In this document: positions 1 to 8,437 of the stretch, one piece after another
Numbering within the stretch: the stretch's first letter is position 1
How the letters are laid out: the number at the start of each line of letters is the position of its first letter
NCBI GenBank assembly: GCA_049115695.1
Contig: JAGDZR010000001.1
Coordinates: forward strand, 62,001-126,000
Origin: JAGDZR01 sp049115695
GTDB taxonomy: Bacteria > Bacteroidota > Bacteroidia > Cytophagales > Cyclobacteriaceae
Direction of reading: 5' to 3'
Length of the DNA: 64,000 nucleotides
Program-made: the position numbers and the translations under genes
Notes under the pieces: generated by a model
What the model saw: the letters and a program-made list of their open reading frames with translations, nothing else
Told to the model about the DNA's origin: nothing
Database searches by the model: none

Positions 1-5
1 TTCTC

Positions 6-13
6 TATTTTTG
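6..13 (+). promoter_or_regulatory. Promoter -7 element of the metH leader
   Basis: TATTTTTG matches the Bacteroidota -7 consensus TAnnTTTG. It ends 6 bases before the first paired base of the SAM-I aptamer at 20, so transcription would begin essentially at the aptamer's 5' strand. The -33 element would lie outside the window. The agreement between predicted transcription start and aptamer start is the main support. Confidence 0.55.
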
Positions 14-19
14 CGGCAG

Positions 20-129
20 CTTATCAAGAAAGGCAGAGGGATTGGGCCCTATGAAGCCTTGGCAACCTAATTGTCCATTGACAGTATCCGGTGCTAATTC
101 CTGCTCCTTCTGTGAAGGGGAGAGATAAG
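20..129 (+). promoter_or_regulatory. SAM-I (S-box) riboswitch
   Basis: The P1 stem is closed by CTTATC at 20-25 and GATAAG at 124-129. Inside lie the characteristic S-box blocks: AAGAAAGGCAGAGGGA, GGCCCTATGAAGCCTTGGCAACC and GGTGCTAATTCCTGC. This aptamer binds S-adenosylmethionine and lowers expression of methionine-synthesis genes when SAM is plentiful. It sits 57 bases upstream of the methionine synthase start. No stem followed by a T-run is visible between 130 and 186, so control may act on translation, or through a switch I cannot resolve. A TCTTA at 175-179 can pair with TAAGA at 126-130, which would open P1. Confidence 0.93.
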
Positions 130-186
130 AATGAATTTTCTCAATTCCTTTCTTGTTTAGCTCGTTTAACCAAATCTTAATAGGGA

Positions 187-1182
187 ATGGACATACGAGA
201 AATAGTAAGAGAGCGAATATTGGTACTGGATGGTGCGATGGGTACCATGATCCAACGTCATAAACTTGAAGAGAAAGATTTCAGGAATGATGCTTTGAAG
301 GATCACCCCAAGCCATTGAAGGGAAATAATGATTTATTATCTGTAACACGTCCGGATATTATCAAATCCATTCACCGTGAGTATTTTGAAGCTGGAGCAG
401 ATATTGTAGAAACCAATACCTTCAGTGCTACCACAATTGCACAAGGAGATTATGGGCTGGATAATGACGAATGGGTTTATAAAATAAATTTTGAGTCGGC
501 AAAAATTGCGAGAGAAGTTGCTGATGAATTTACGGATAAACCTCGTTTTGTTGCGGGCTCAATGGGACCTACCAATATGTCTGCATCCATATCACCAGAT
601 GTTAACGATCCTGGCTACCGATCGGTAAGCTATGACGACCTGAAAGTAGCCTATAAGAAGCAAGCCGAGGCATTATTGGCTGGTGGAGCTGACTTACTGC
701 TTGTCGAGACTGTTTTCGACACGCTCAATGCAAAAGCGGCTCTGATGGCTATCGCAGAGATTCAGGATGAGAAAGGCAGTAATTATCCGGTCATGGTTTC
801 GGGAACCATTACTGATGCATCAGGAAGAACGCTTTCAGGACAAACAACTGAGGCGTTTTTGATCTCCATTTCTCATATGAACTTATTTAGCGTAGGTCTG
901 AACTGCGCATTGGGCGCTAGTCAATTAAGGCCATACCTGCAGATCATGAGTAACAAAAGCGATTTTTTAGTGAGTGCTCACCCTAATGCGGGACTGCCGA
1001 ATGAATTCGGGCAATATGATGAAACACCTGATGAGATGAGAGCCCAAATAGAAGAATACTTGAATGAAGGCTTGGTAAATGTGGTAGGAGGATGTTGTGG
1101 AACAACCCCGGATCATATTAGAGCCATAGCCGAAGCAACTAATAATTTTGAACCAAGAAAAATCAAAGAATATGTCAGTTAA
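187..1182 (+). CDS. metH: Methionine synthase, homocysteine-binding subunit (split MetH, N-terminal part)
   Basis: 331 residues covering only the homocysteine S-methyltransferase module of cobalamin-dependent methionine synthase. The start reads LVLDGAMGTMIQ, as in MetH. The zinc ligands are visible as Cys240 (GLNCALGA) and the pair Cys303/Cys304 (VGGCCGTTP). The module binds and activates homocysteine through zinc and receives the methyl group from methylcobalamin. The folate, cobalamin and reactivation modules are encoded separately at 1680-4334. The reading frames are intact and a different gene lies between them, so this is a genuine split gene, not a frameshift. Expression should be controlled by the SAM riboswitch just upstream. 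The 3' end overlaps the next gene by 11 bases. Confidence 0.95.
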   Translation: MDIREIVRERILVLDGAMGTMIQRHKLEEKDFRNDALKDHPKPLKGNNDLLSVTRPDIIKSIHREYFEAGADIVETNTFSATTIAQGDYGLDNDEWVYKINFESAKIAREVADEFTDKPRFVAGSMGPTNMSASISPDVNDPGYRSVSYDDLKVAYKKQAEALLAGGADLLLVETVFDTLNAKAALMAIAEIQDEKGSNYPVMVSGTITDASGRTLSGQTTEAFLISISHMNLFSVGLNCALGASQLRPYLQIMSNKSDFLVSAHPNAGLPNEFGQYDETPDEMRAQIEEYLNEGLVNVVGGCCGTTPDHIRAIAEATNNFEPRKIKEYVS

Positions 1183-1609
1183 ACTATACGACGCAATCGA
1201 CAAGACGATCCTTAAGTCGATCCCTAATCCTTCGAAAGAGGCATATGAAATCAAAATAAAGATTCCTGAGTTTACCTTTCTAGGTGTGCAGGAGCAGCCG
1301 GATTTTGCCAATGTCTATTTGACGCTCTACCCGGGTAAACGTATTATTGAATTAAAATCGCTTAAGCAATATGCATTTCACTTGAGAGATATTGTTGTTT
1401 CATACGAGCGACTGATCAATATCTTTTATGATCACTTAATGGAGGTGTATCAGCCAGATCGATTGCGAATTGTGATGAACTGTAATCCAAGAGGTGGTAT
1501 CAGCTCCAAATTGACCATTGACTCTGACTGGGAAGCCAGAGGAGGTGCAGAAAAGTTCAAAGACTGGTTGCACGGTGGAACCGATGACAACTGGCAGGTA
1601 TTGATGTAA
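1172..1609 (+). CDS. QueF-family (T-fold) protein lacking the catalytic cysteine
   Basis: 145 residues from ATG 1172, overlapping the preceding metH part by 11 bases. The sequence follows unimodular QueF (7-cyano-7-deazaguanine reductase): PEFTFL, QPDFA with Asp44, the NADPH-motif-like ELKSLKQY from Glu60, and NPRGGIS. However, the position of the nucleophilic Cys that forms the thioimide with preQ0 (family FTSLC) is Gly38 (FTFLG), and the His of the family HE pair is Tyr78, next to a kept Glu79. Known family chemistry needs that Cys, so preQ0 reduction is not expected. T-fold proteins bind purines or pterins. Being encoded between the two parts of a folate-using MetH under a SAM riboswitch, it may bind folate or assist MetH; that is inference. 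A database would probably label it queF. Confidence 0.8.
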   Translation: MSVKLYDAIDKTILKSIPNPSKEAYEIKIKIPEFTFLGVQEQPDFANVYLTLYPGKRIIELKSLKQYAFHLRDIVVSYERLINIFYDHLMEVYQPDRLRIVMNCNPRGGISSKLTIDSDWEARGGAEKFKDWLHGGTDDNWQVLM

Positions 1610-1635
1610 GTCAAAAACCATAATAGAATTATTAA

Positions 1636-1656
1636 AATGCAGGGTTGCGCTGCATT
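1636..1656 (+). other. Intercistronic hairpin
   Basis: AATGCAG (1636-1642) and CTGCATT (1650-1656) form a perfect 7-bp stem with a 7-base loop in the 70-base gap between the QueF-like gene and the large metH gene. No T-run follows, so it is not a classical terminator. It could stabilise or process the mRNA, or set the ratio of the MetH parts. Confidence 0.4.
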
Positions 1657-1679
1657 ATCGTCTAATAACTACTGATAAT

Positions 1680-4334
1680 ATGTCAGAAATTGCCCCATTG
1701 ATGCTGTCTGGTTTGGAGCCGTTGATTATCACGCCTTCATCGAATTTTGTAAACATCGGCGAGAGAACCAATGTAACCGGCTCCAAGAAATTTTCTCGAT
1801 TGATACAAGAAGAGAACTATGATGAAGCACTTTCCGTTGCACTTGATCAGGTCAGAGGCGGTGCTCAGATCATAGATATCAACATGGATGAGGGAATGCT
1901 AGATGGTAAGGCAGCAATGGTCAGATTCTTGAATTTGATTGCTTCTGAGCCAGAAATAGCACGAGTTCCAATCATGATTGATTCATCAAAGTGGGAAATC
2001 ATTGAAGCTGGATTGCAATGTGTCCAAGGCAAGGGTGTGGTGAATTCAATATCCCTTAAAGAAGGAGAAAAACCATTTCTGGAACAAGCCAAAAAAATCA
2101 AGCATTATGGAGCGGCAACTGTGGTCATGGCCTTTGATGAAGCTGGGCAGGCAGATACCTATCAACGTCGCATCGAAATATGCGAGCGATGTTATCGGTT
2201 GCTTGTCGATGTGGTAAAATTTCCGGCAGAGGATATCATTTTTGACCCAAATATTTTTCCAGTCGCAACTGGTATTTCTGAGCATGCCAATTATGCTGTG
2301 GACTTTTTTGACGCGACAAAGTGGATCAAGGACAATTTACCAGGCGCCAAAGTAAGCGGAGGTGTAAGTAATGTTTCGTTTTCCTTTCGAGGGAATAACG
2401 TAGTAAGAGAGGCAATGCATTCGTCTTTTTTGTACCACGCCATTAATCATGGCATGGACATGGGTATCGTGAATGCTGGTATGATTGAGGTCTATGATGA
2501 AATCCCAAAGGATTTACTTGAAAAAGTTGAAGATGTAATTCTGAACCGTCGGGAGGATGCTACCGAAAGACTTGTTGATTTTGCTGAGCAGGTAAAAGGG
2601 AAAGGAAAGGTCAAGCAGGTGGATAATGCCTGGCGAGATGACACTGTTGAAGCACGACTTTCTCACGCATTGGTCAAAGGTGTGGTTGATTTTATTGAGG
2701 AAGATACGGAAGAAGCCAGAAATAAGTACAACAGTCCTTTGCGAGTTATCGAAGGGCCACTCATGGACGGGATGAACACGGTAGGTGATCTCTTTGGAAG
2801 CGGAAAAATGTTTTTACCGCAGGTAGTGAAAAGTGCCCGTGTGATGAAGAAAGCGGTTGCTTACCTCGTACCTTATCTCGAAGCTGAAAAGGCAGGTAAG
2901 GCAAGCAGTAAAGGGAAAATTCTGCTTGCTACGGTCAAAGGTGATGTTCATGATATTGGTAAAAACATAGTTGGGGTAGTACTGTCATGCAATAATTATG
3001 ACATTATAGACCTTGGCGTAATGGTTCCAGCTGAGAAGATTATTGAGGAAGCAATCAAACAGGAGGTAGATATAGTTGGACTGAGTGGATTGATAACTCC
3101 GTCTCTGGACGAAATGGTGCACATGGCGGAGGAGATGGAGCGTAAGGGAATGAAAGTGCCACTTCTTATTGGAGGCGCTACGACATCCAGAATTCACACT
3201 GCGGTAAAAGTTGCCCCTGCCTATTCAGGCCCTTCTATTCATGTACTTGACGCATCTAAGTCAGTTCCTGTCGCTTCTGAATTACTCTCTGAGCGATCTG
3301 AAGCATATGCCGAACAAATTCGGGAAGATTACATTGGGCTTGCGAAAGGACATGCTGAGCGCCAGAAGGAAAAAAGGTTTGTTAGCTATGAAGGTGCTAA
3401 GTCAAATCAAGTCAAGGTAGATTGGAATGATTACACACCTACTAAACCGAACAATGAGGGCATAAGTGTATTTAATGATTATTCATTAAGTGAAATCAGG
3501 AAATACATTGATTGGACGCCATTTTTCTCGACCTGGATGCTGAAAGGTAAATACCCGGCTATTTTGAAAAATGAAATAGTCGGTGAGGAAGCAACGAAAC
3601 TGTTCAATGATGCTATTGAAATGTTGGACATTATTATTGCCAATGAATCTCTCAAGGCTAATGCAGTAGTAGGCGTTTTTCCTGCGAATGCCGAAGGAGA
3701 TGACGTGAAGTTGGAGTCCGGAGAAACCATATATTTCTTAAGACAACAAGGACAAAAGGGGCAAGGCGTTCCGAATAGTTCATTAGCAGACTATGTTGCT
3801 CCCAGTAGTTGTGGAAAGCAAGACTATATAGGTGGGTTTGCAGTGACCGCTGGTATTGGTATTGAAAAGTTAATTGAGAAGTACGAAGCTGAACATGATG
3901 AGTACAATGTCATTCTGGTCAAGGCACTGGCAGATAGATTAGCAGAAGCTTTTGCAGAGTTGATGCATGAAAAGGTGAGAAAGGAGGTTTGGGGGTATTG
4001 TACAGATGAGCAACTAGATAACGAGTCGTTGATAAGTGAAAAGTACAAAGGCATTCGGCCAGCACCGGGTTACCCAGCTTGCCCGGATCATACTGAAAAA
4101 CCGACATTGTTTAATTTGTTAAATGCAACAGAACTTACAGGTATTGAGCTGACGGAATCATTTGCCATGTACCCCGCAGCGAGTGTAAGTGGCTATTATA
4201 TCGCTCACCCCGAATCAAAATATTTTGGCTTAGGGAAAATATACAAGGATCAGGTTAGAGATTATGCAGCTAGAAAAGGAGTTAGTTTGGAAGAAGCTGA
4301 AAAATGGCTTGCGCCTGTCCTGGGGTATCGCTAG
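1680..4334 (+). CDS. metH: Methionine synthase, folate/cobalamin/reactivation subunit (split MetH, C-terminal part)
   Basis: 884 residues holding the remaining MetH modules in the usual order. A pterin-binding domain (about 20-280, with NIGERTNVTGSKKF and DINMDEGMLD) accepts 5-methyltetrahydrofolate. A cobalamin cap plus Rossmann domain follows (about 310-560), with the lower-ligand motif GDVHDIGKN at His424 and the downstream SGLITPSLDEM and GGATTSR segments. A C-terminal AdoMet reactivation domain (about 570-884) has RPAPGYPACPDH from Arg793. Together with the 187-1182 product this rebuilds a full MetH that makes methionine from homocysteine. It starts 70 bases after the QueF-like gene, with a hairpin in the gap. 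Confidence 0.96.
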   Translation: MSEIAPLMLSGLEPLIITPSSNFVNIGERTNVTGSKKFSRLIQEENYDEALSVALDQVRGGAQIIDINMDEGMLDGKAAMVRFLNLIASEPEIARVPIMIDSSKWEIIEAGLQCVQGKGVVNSISLKEGEKPFLEQAKKIKHYGAATVVMAFDEAGQADTYQRRIEICERCYRLLVDVVKFPAEDIIFDPNIFPVATGISEHANYAVDFFDATKWIKDNLPGAKVSGGVSNVSFSFRGNNVVREAMHSSFLYHAINHGMDMGIVNAGMIEVYDEIPKDLLEKVEDVILNRREDATERLVDFAEQVKGKGKVKQVDNAWRDDTVEARLSHALVKGVVDFIEEDTEEARNKYNSPLRVIEGPLMDGMNTVGDLFGSGKMFLPQVVKSARVMKKAVAYLVPYLEAEKAGKASSKGKILLATVKGDVHDIGKNIVGVVLSCNNYDIIDLGVMVPAEKIIEEAIKQEVDIVGLSGLITPSLDEMVHMAEEMERKGMKVPLLIGGATTSRIHTAVKVAPAYSGPSIHVLDASKSVPVASELLSERSEAYAEQIREDYIGLAKGHAERQKEKRFVSYEGAKSNQVKVDWNDYTPTKPNNEGISVFNDYSLSEIRKYIDWTPFFSTWMLKGKYPAILKNEIVGEEATKLFNDAIEMLDIIIANESLKANAVVGVFPANAEGDDVKLESGETIYFLRQQGQKGQGVPNSSLADYVAPSSCGKQDYIGGFAVTAGIGIEKLIEKYEAEHDEYNVILVKALADRLAEAFAELMHEKVRKEVWGYCTDEQLDNESLISEKYKGIRPAPGYPACPDHTEKPTLFNLLNATELTGIELTESFAMYPAASVSGYYIAHPESKYFGLGKIYKDQVRDYAARKGVSLEEAEKWLAPVLGYR

Positions 4335-4343
4335 ATTGGTAAA

Positions 4344-5177
4344 ATGAAGGTTGTTGAATGCCCACGAGATGCCATGCAGGGTATGGAACGATTTGTAGCA
4401 ACAAATCAAAAAACAGCATATATCAACAAACTTTTGAAGGTTGGGTTTGACACCATAGATTTCGGGAGTTTTGTTTCTCCGAAGGCTATTCCCCAAATGC
4501 AGGATACAGCAGAGGTGCTTTCAAGGCTAAACTTGGATGATTGTAAGTCAAGATTGTTGGCCATTATTGCAAATGTTCGGGGAGCAGAATTGGGTTGTAT
4601 ACATAATGCCATTGACGATCTGGGCTATCCTTTATCTGTTTCGGAGACATTCCAGCAACGAAATACCAAAAGAACAATCGAGCAGGCTTTTATTGACCTG
4701 GATCAAATTCAAAACTTATGCATTCAAAATGGCAAACGTCTTGTGGTTTATCTAAGTATGGGGTTTGGTAATCCATATGGCGATCCATATCATCCAGACT
4801 TGTTGGGTTCATTCATAGATCGACTTATTGCCATGGAGGTTAAGGTAATTTCTTTGTCGGATACAATAGGAATTGCTACGCCTCAATTGATTACTAAAAC
4901 ATTCGAAAAGCTTGGACCTTCGTTTCCGTCCGTGGAACTGGGAGCACATTTACATGCAGTTCCGACAGTAGCTGGGCTAAATATTCAAGCGGCGATAGAT
5001 GCTGGTTGTGAGCGAGTTGATACTGCTATCCTTGGCTTTGGCGGATGCCCAATGGCCAAGGACGATCTAACAGGTAATATTGATACTTCAATTTTACTGC
5101 GTATGTACCCTCAAGAGCATTTTGATATGACTGCTTATCAAGAATGTGTGGAAATGGCACAAAATATCTTTCAGTAG
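4344..5177 (+). CDS. Hydroxymethylglutaryl-CoA lyase-like protein
   Basis: 277 residues with the HMG-CoA lyase TIM-barrel pattern: an N-terminal PRDAMQG (family PRDGLQN, with Arg8 and Asp9 kept), SFVSPKAIPQM, LSDTIG, a metal-binding HLH, and the flexible-loop GFGGCPMAK with its catalytic Cys. The enzyme splits HMG-CoA into acetyl-CoA and acetoacetate in leucine catabolism. Oddities by eye: the Asp that follows the metal HxH in well-studied enzymes is Ala, and the Glu after the Cys loop (GN..TE) appears to be Ser. The gene begins 9 bases after metH, so it may be co-transcribed, although no functional link to methionine is obvious. Related aldolase-type lyases are the alternative. Confidence 0.8.
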   Translation: MKVVECPRDAMQGMERFVATNQKTAYINKLLKVGFDTIDFGSFVSPKAIPQMQDTAEVLSRLNLDDCKSRLLAIIANVRGAELGCIHNAIDDLGYPLSVSETFQQRNTKRTIEQAFIDLDQIQNLCIQNGKRLVVYLSMGFGNPYGDPYHPDLLGSFIDRLIAMEVKVISLSDTIGIATPQLITKTFEKLGPSFPSVELGAHLHAVPTVAGLNIQAAIDAGCERVDTAILGFGGCPMAKDDLTGNIDTSILLRMYPQEHFDMTAYQECVEMAQNIFQ

Positions 5178-5193
5178 CTATCTTCGCCTGCCA

Positions 5194-6984
5194 ATGTCTT
5201 TAGACGCTTATATCGTAATTGGAATTGTAGTCGCAGGAGTTATATTGTTTGCGACAGATAGAATTCCTGTGGATTTTACTGCCTTACTGATCATGGCTGG
5301 GTTTATGGTGACTGGAATTCTCAGTCCCCAGGAAGGTTTGGCCGGTTTTAGCAATCCAGCCACCATTACAGTCGTGTTCATGTTTGTGATCAGTCATGCA
5401 TTGTTGAAGACAGGGTCATTACAACGTATTGGACCTGTGTTGGGAGATCTGTTCAAAAGGAACTTTAATTTGGGGTTACTCATTACGATATTGTTCGTAG
5501 GAGTGGCATCTGCTTTTGTAAATAATACACCAATTGTTGCCATGTTCATACCTGTTATGATCAGCGTGGCGCATCAATCCAAGTTTAGCCCTTCCAAACT
5601 ACTTATTCCGCTTAGTTATGCATCGATCTTTGGAGGTACGTGTACGCTTATTGGTACATCAACCAACATGTTGGTAAGTGGAATTGCGGAGCAAAATGGA
5701 TTAGACGGCTTTTCTATTTTCATTTCGGCTCCAATTGGTATTGTAGTATTGATCGTCGGAACGATTTACCTTTTTATCGTTGGGAAAAAACTGCTGCCGG
5801 ATCGTGCATCCAGCCATGAGCGACAGACGTCTTTTAGGGACTACATTACTGAAATTCAAATACTGCAGGATTCTGAACTGATTGGAGCGAGTATTATGGA
5901 ATCTGTGTTCTATCGTGATGTCGAGGTAGATATCATTGAGGTCTTGAGAAACGGATCTGCCTTTACTTTACCTCCTGGTGATTTTCGATTTCAGAAAGGC
6001 GATGTAGTTAAAATTAGATGTAACGTTGAGAAGATCAAAGAGCTTAAGGGTCGGTTACGTGTAGAGTTTACAGAGACCAAGCTAAAAATAGGCGATAGTG
6101 TAGCGCAATCTGGAAACACTACCATAATGGAATTGATCATTTCAAATGGGTCGGAGTTTGAAAGCAGAACGCTTAGGGAAATGGACTTTAGGCGTAGATA
6201 CAGAGCAGTTCCGCTTGCCATTATTCATCGAGAAGAAGTAGCACATGAAAAGCTTCATGATATTCGACTGATGGCTGGAGATATCATTCTTACAGAAGTG
6301 AAAACGCACAGGGTACAAGAGTTCAAACGGGAAGAGATGAGGCGAAATAGCCCTTTTGTTATTTTATCTGAGGAAGGTATCATCGATTTTAATCGCCCTA
6401 AATTTTTAATGGTGGCCGCAGTTTTAGGCTTGGCCGTGATTGCTGCCGCAACTGGCTTGGTATCAATTGTTGCTTCGGTGATCGTGGCAGTGCTAGCACT
6501 TCTTGTAACCCGAACGATCCGAATGAAGGAAATGTATGGGTCTATTGAATGGCGCATTATGTTTTTGTTAGCTGGTGCTTTGAGCATTGGTACTGCAATG
6601 GCTAAAACAGGATTGGCAGATTTGATGGCAACAGAGCTGATTGGTTTTCTGGGAGACTATGGGCCTGTAGCTATTTTGGCCGGGTTGTATCTGGCTACCA
6701 CATTGCTCACGGAGATTATGTCCAACAACGCTACAGCAGCTTTATTTGCACCAATCGCCATTTCAACAGCTGAGCAAATGGATATAAGTCCTACGCCACT
6801 TTTAATGGGAGTGATGGTGGCTGCATCAGCCAGTTTCATGACGCCAATAGGATACCATACTAATACAATGGTTTATACTTCAGGGCAGTATAAGTTTTTG
6901 GATTTCTTCAAAGTTGGAGCTGGATTAATGATTTTGATTTGGCTTGTATCAGTGCTTTTAATACCGATTTTATATCCTTTTTAA
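5194..6984 (+). CDS. SLC13 (DASS) family transporter with paired RCK_C/TrkA-C domains
   Basis: 596 residues from ATG 5194 (MSLDAYIVIG); in-frame upstream codons overlap the lyase and were not used. Hydrophobic helices at both ends carry SLC13-type segments (GTSTNMLVSG in the first half, NNATAALFAPIAIS and TPIGYHTNTMVY in the second). They flank a soluble middle part (about 215-375) with two TrkA-C-like domains, including FRFQKGDVVKIRC and DIRLMAGDIILTEV. Such proteins are sodium- or proton-coupled carriers of sulfate, dicarboxylates or similar anions in the inner membrane; the substrate cannot be read from the sequence. Sulfate would fit the sulfur-metabolism genes upstream, but that is inference. 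The 3' end overlaps the convergent dprA by 4 bases. Confidence 0.85.
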   Translation: MSLDAYIVIGIVVAGVILFATDRIPVDFTALLIMAGFMVTGILSPQEGLAGFSNPATITVVFMFVISHALLKTGSLQRIGPVLGDLFKRNFNLGLLITILFVGVASAFVNNTPIVAMFIPVMISVAHQSKFSPSKLLIPLSYASIFGGTCTLIGTSTNMLVSGIAEQNGLDGFSIFISAPIGIVVLIVGTIYLFIVGKKLLPDRASSHERQTSFRDYITEIQILQDSELIGASIMESVFYRDVEVDIIEVLRNGSAFTLPPGDFRFQKGDVVKIRCNVEKIKELKGRLRVEFTETKLKIGDSVAQSGNTTIMELIISNGSEFESRTLREMDFRRRYRAVPLAIIHREEVAHEKLHDIRLMAGDIILTEVKTHRVQEFKREEMRRNSPFVILSEEGIIDFNRPKFLMVAAVLGLAVIAAATGLVSIVASVIVAVLALLVTRTIRMKEMYGSIEWRIMFLLAGALSIGTAMAKTGLADLMATELIGFLGDYGPVAILAGLYLATTLLTEIMSNNATAALFAPIAISTAEQMDISPTPLLMGVMVAASASFMTPIGYHTNTMVYTSGQYKFLDFFKVGAGLMILIWLVSVLLIPILYPF

Positions 6985-8084
6985 AGAGCCAGCTTGTAGC
7001 GTTTACCAGGCAAACTTTTTATCACACCAGAAAATTCGAGGTTAAGTAAAGTTGCTGCTAGTGTGTTGATGTTCATTTGACATTTCCAGCTGATTGCATC
7101 AATGTGAATGCCATCATCAGCTGATTGCAGTAGCTCAACAATCATTTTATCATCACCTTCAAACTCATCCAAATTGACCTTTGTCGCGACAGCATCTGTA
7201 GTGATATCCCAATTAAGGTAATAGTTGATGTCTTTTAATCCTGTATAGATGAGGGCCTTTTGTGTTCTGATCAAGTTATTGCAACCAATCGAATTGGGTC
7301 GGTCTAGATCTCCAGGAACTGCAAAAACTGGTCGGTCATATGAATCAGCAATGTTTGCTGTGATAAGCGCTCCTCCTTTTGCTGCCGCCTCGATAACAAT
7401 GCAAGTGTCACTAAGTCCCGCTATTATTCTATTCCTTGCCGGAAAAAGATGCGCTTCAGGTTTTGTGCCAGGTGGATTCTCTGAAATGATTAATCCACTC
7501 TCCATGATCTGCTCAGCATATTTTTTATGTGCTGCTGGATAGATTTTATCAAGACCTCCAGCGAGTACTGCATGGGTATTCAACCCAGATGATAGACATG
7601 ATTTGTGGGCACAAATATCAATCCCGTAAGCGAGTCCACTATATACGCAGATATTGTTCATATCGGCGAGTTCTTTTACCAATTGCTCGGTTACCTGTTT
7701 GCCGTAATCTGAAGCTTTTCTTGTTCCGACGATTGAGACGGATTTTTCTGGGTTAGGATCACCACTGCCCTTAACGTATAAGATGTTGGGAGCATCGGGG
7801 ATATGTTTCAAACGAACCGGATAATCTTTTTCTAAATAATGGAGAATGCGGATATTTTGAGACTGACATGTTTTGATGATTTTTTCGGCATCATTTAATG
7901 TGCGTTTGGAAGCAATCTCAGTAGCTGTTTTTTCTCCAATTCCTGGAATTCTTAGCAATCGAGCTTTAGGAGTTTCGAATGCAGCCCTTGCACTACCGGT
8001 ATAACTAATGATTGTTTTGGCATTCTGATCACCGACAAGATCAGTGATTTGAAGTGCGACCTCAAAAACAAGATTGCTTTCCAT
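6981..8084 (-). CDS. dprA: DNA-processing protein DprA
   Basis: 367 residues in the DprA/Smf layout: an N-terminal helix-hairpin-helix region (LLRIPGIGEKTATEI), a Rossmann-like core with SIVGTRKASDYG, SGLAYGID, AGGLDKIYP and FPARNRIIAGLS, and a C-terminal winged-helix region (MNINTLAATLLNLEFSG). The protein loads RecA onto incoming single-stranded DNA during natural transformation and protects that DNA. The start codon directly follows the stop of the MerR-type gene (TAA then ATG), which implies co-transcription. No other competence genes are seen nearby. Confidence 0.95.
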   Translation of the reverse strand: MESNLVFEVALQITDLVGDQNAKTIISYTGSARAAFETPKARLLRIPGIGEKTATEIASKRTLNDAEKIIKTCQSQNIRILHYLEKDYPVRLKHIPDAPNILYVKGSGDPNPEKSVSIVGTRKASDYGKQVTEQLVKELADMNNICVYSGLAYGIDICAHKSCLSSGLNTHAVLAGGLDKIYPAAHKKYAEQIMESGLIISENPPGTKPEAHLFPARNRIIAGLSDTCIVIEAAAKGGALITANIADSYDRPVFAVPGDLDRPNSIGCNNLIRTQKALIYTGLKDINYYLNWDITTDAVATKVNLDEFEGDDKMIVELLQSADDGIHIDAISWKCQMNINTLAATLLNLEFSGVIKSLPGKRYKLAL

Positions 8085-8426
8085 TTAGGATGGCAAGCGG
8101 TCTTTAAGTTGTGTTAAGAAATCCTTAATATTTTTTAAGGATTCGATCAGCTCAATTTTGTCAGCAGCTTGTTCAACTCCATTCTTGATGAAATCTCGAG
8201 CGCCTTGGAGCGTGTAGCCTTTTTCTTTAACTAAGTGATAGATGAGCTTGATGCTTTTGATGTCATCTTTTGTGAACTGTCGATTGCCCTTTCTATTTTT
8301 TTTGGGACGAATAATATCAAATTCACTTTCCCAAAATCGGATCAAGGAAGTAGCTACACCCAAATCTTCGGCCACTTCGCCGATGGTGTAGTATTTCTTT
8401 TCTATTTCCTTTTCCTTGTAGGGCAC
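8085..8426 (-). CDS. MerR-family transcriptional regulator
   Basis: 113 residues starting at GTG. A MerR-type winged helix-turn-helix is clear: YYTIGEVAEDLGVATSLIRFWE, then RQFTKDDIKSIKLIYHLVKEKGYTLQGAR, and a short helical dimerisation tail. There is no effector-binding domain, as in the short MerR proteins common in Bacteroidota. It lies between the CapA-like gene (11-base gap) and dprA (no gap), so all three probably share a transcript. Target and signal are unknown. Confidence 0.9.
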   Translation of the reverse strand: MPYKEKEIEKKYYTIGEVAEDLGVATSLIRFWESEFDIIRPKKNRKGNRQFTKDDIKSIKLIYHLVKEKGYTLQGARDFIKNGVEQAADKIELIESLKNIKDFLTQLKDRLPS

Positions 8427-8437
8427 GCTTATGTTTT

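Noticed and set aside
1148..1171. Earlier TTG start for the QueF-like gene.
   Set aside because: It would extend the protein into the metH reading region with a sequence lacking QueF similarity; ATG 1172 gives a better N-terminus.
187..4334. Split metH read as a frameshifted or broken gene.
   Set aside because: Both parts are intact with proper starts and stops, the break falls between domains, and a complete separate gene lies between them.
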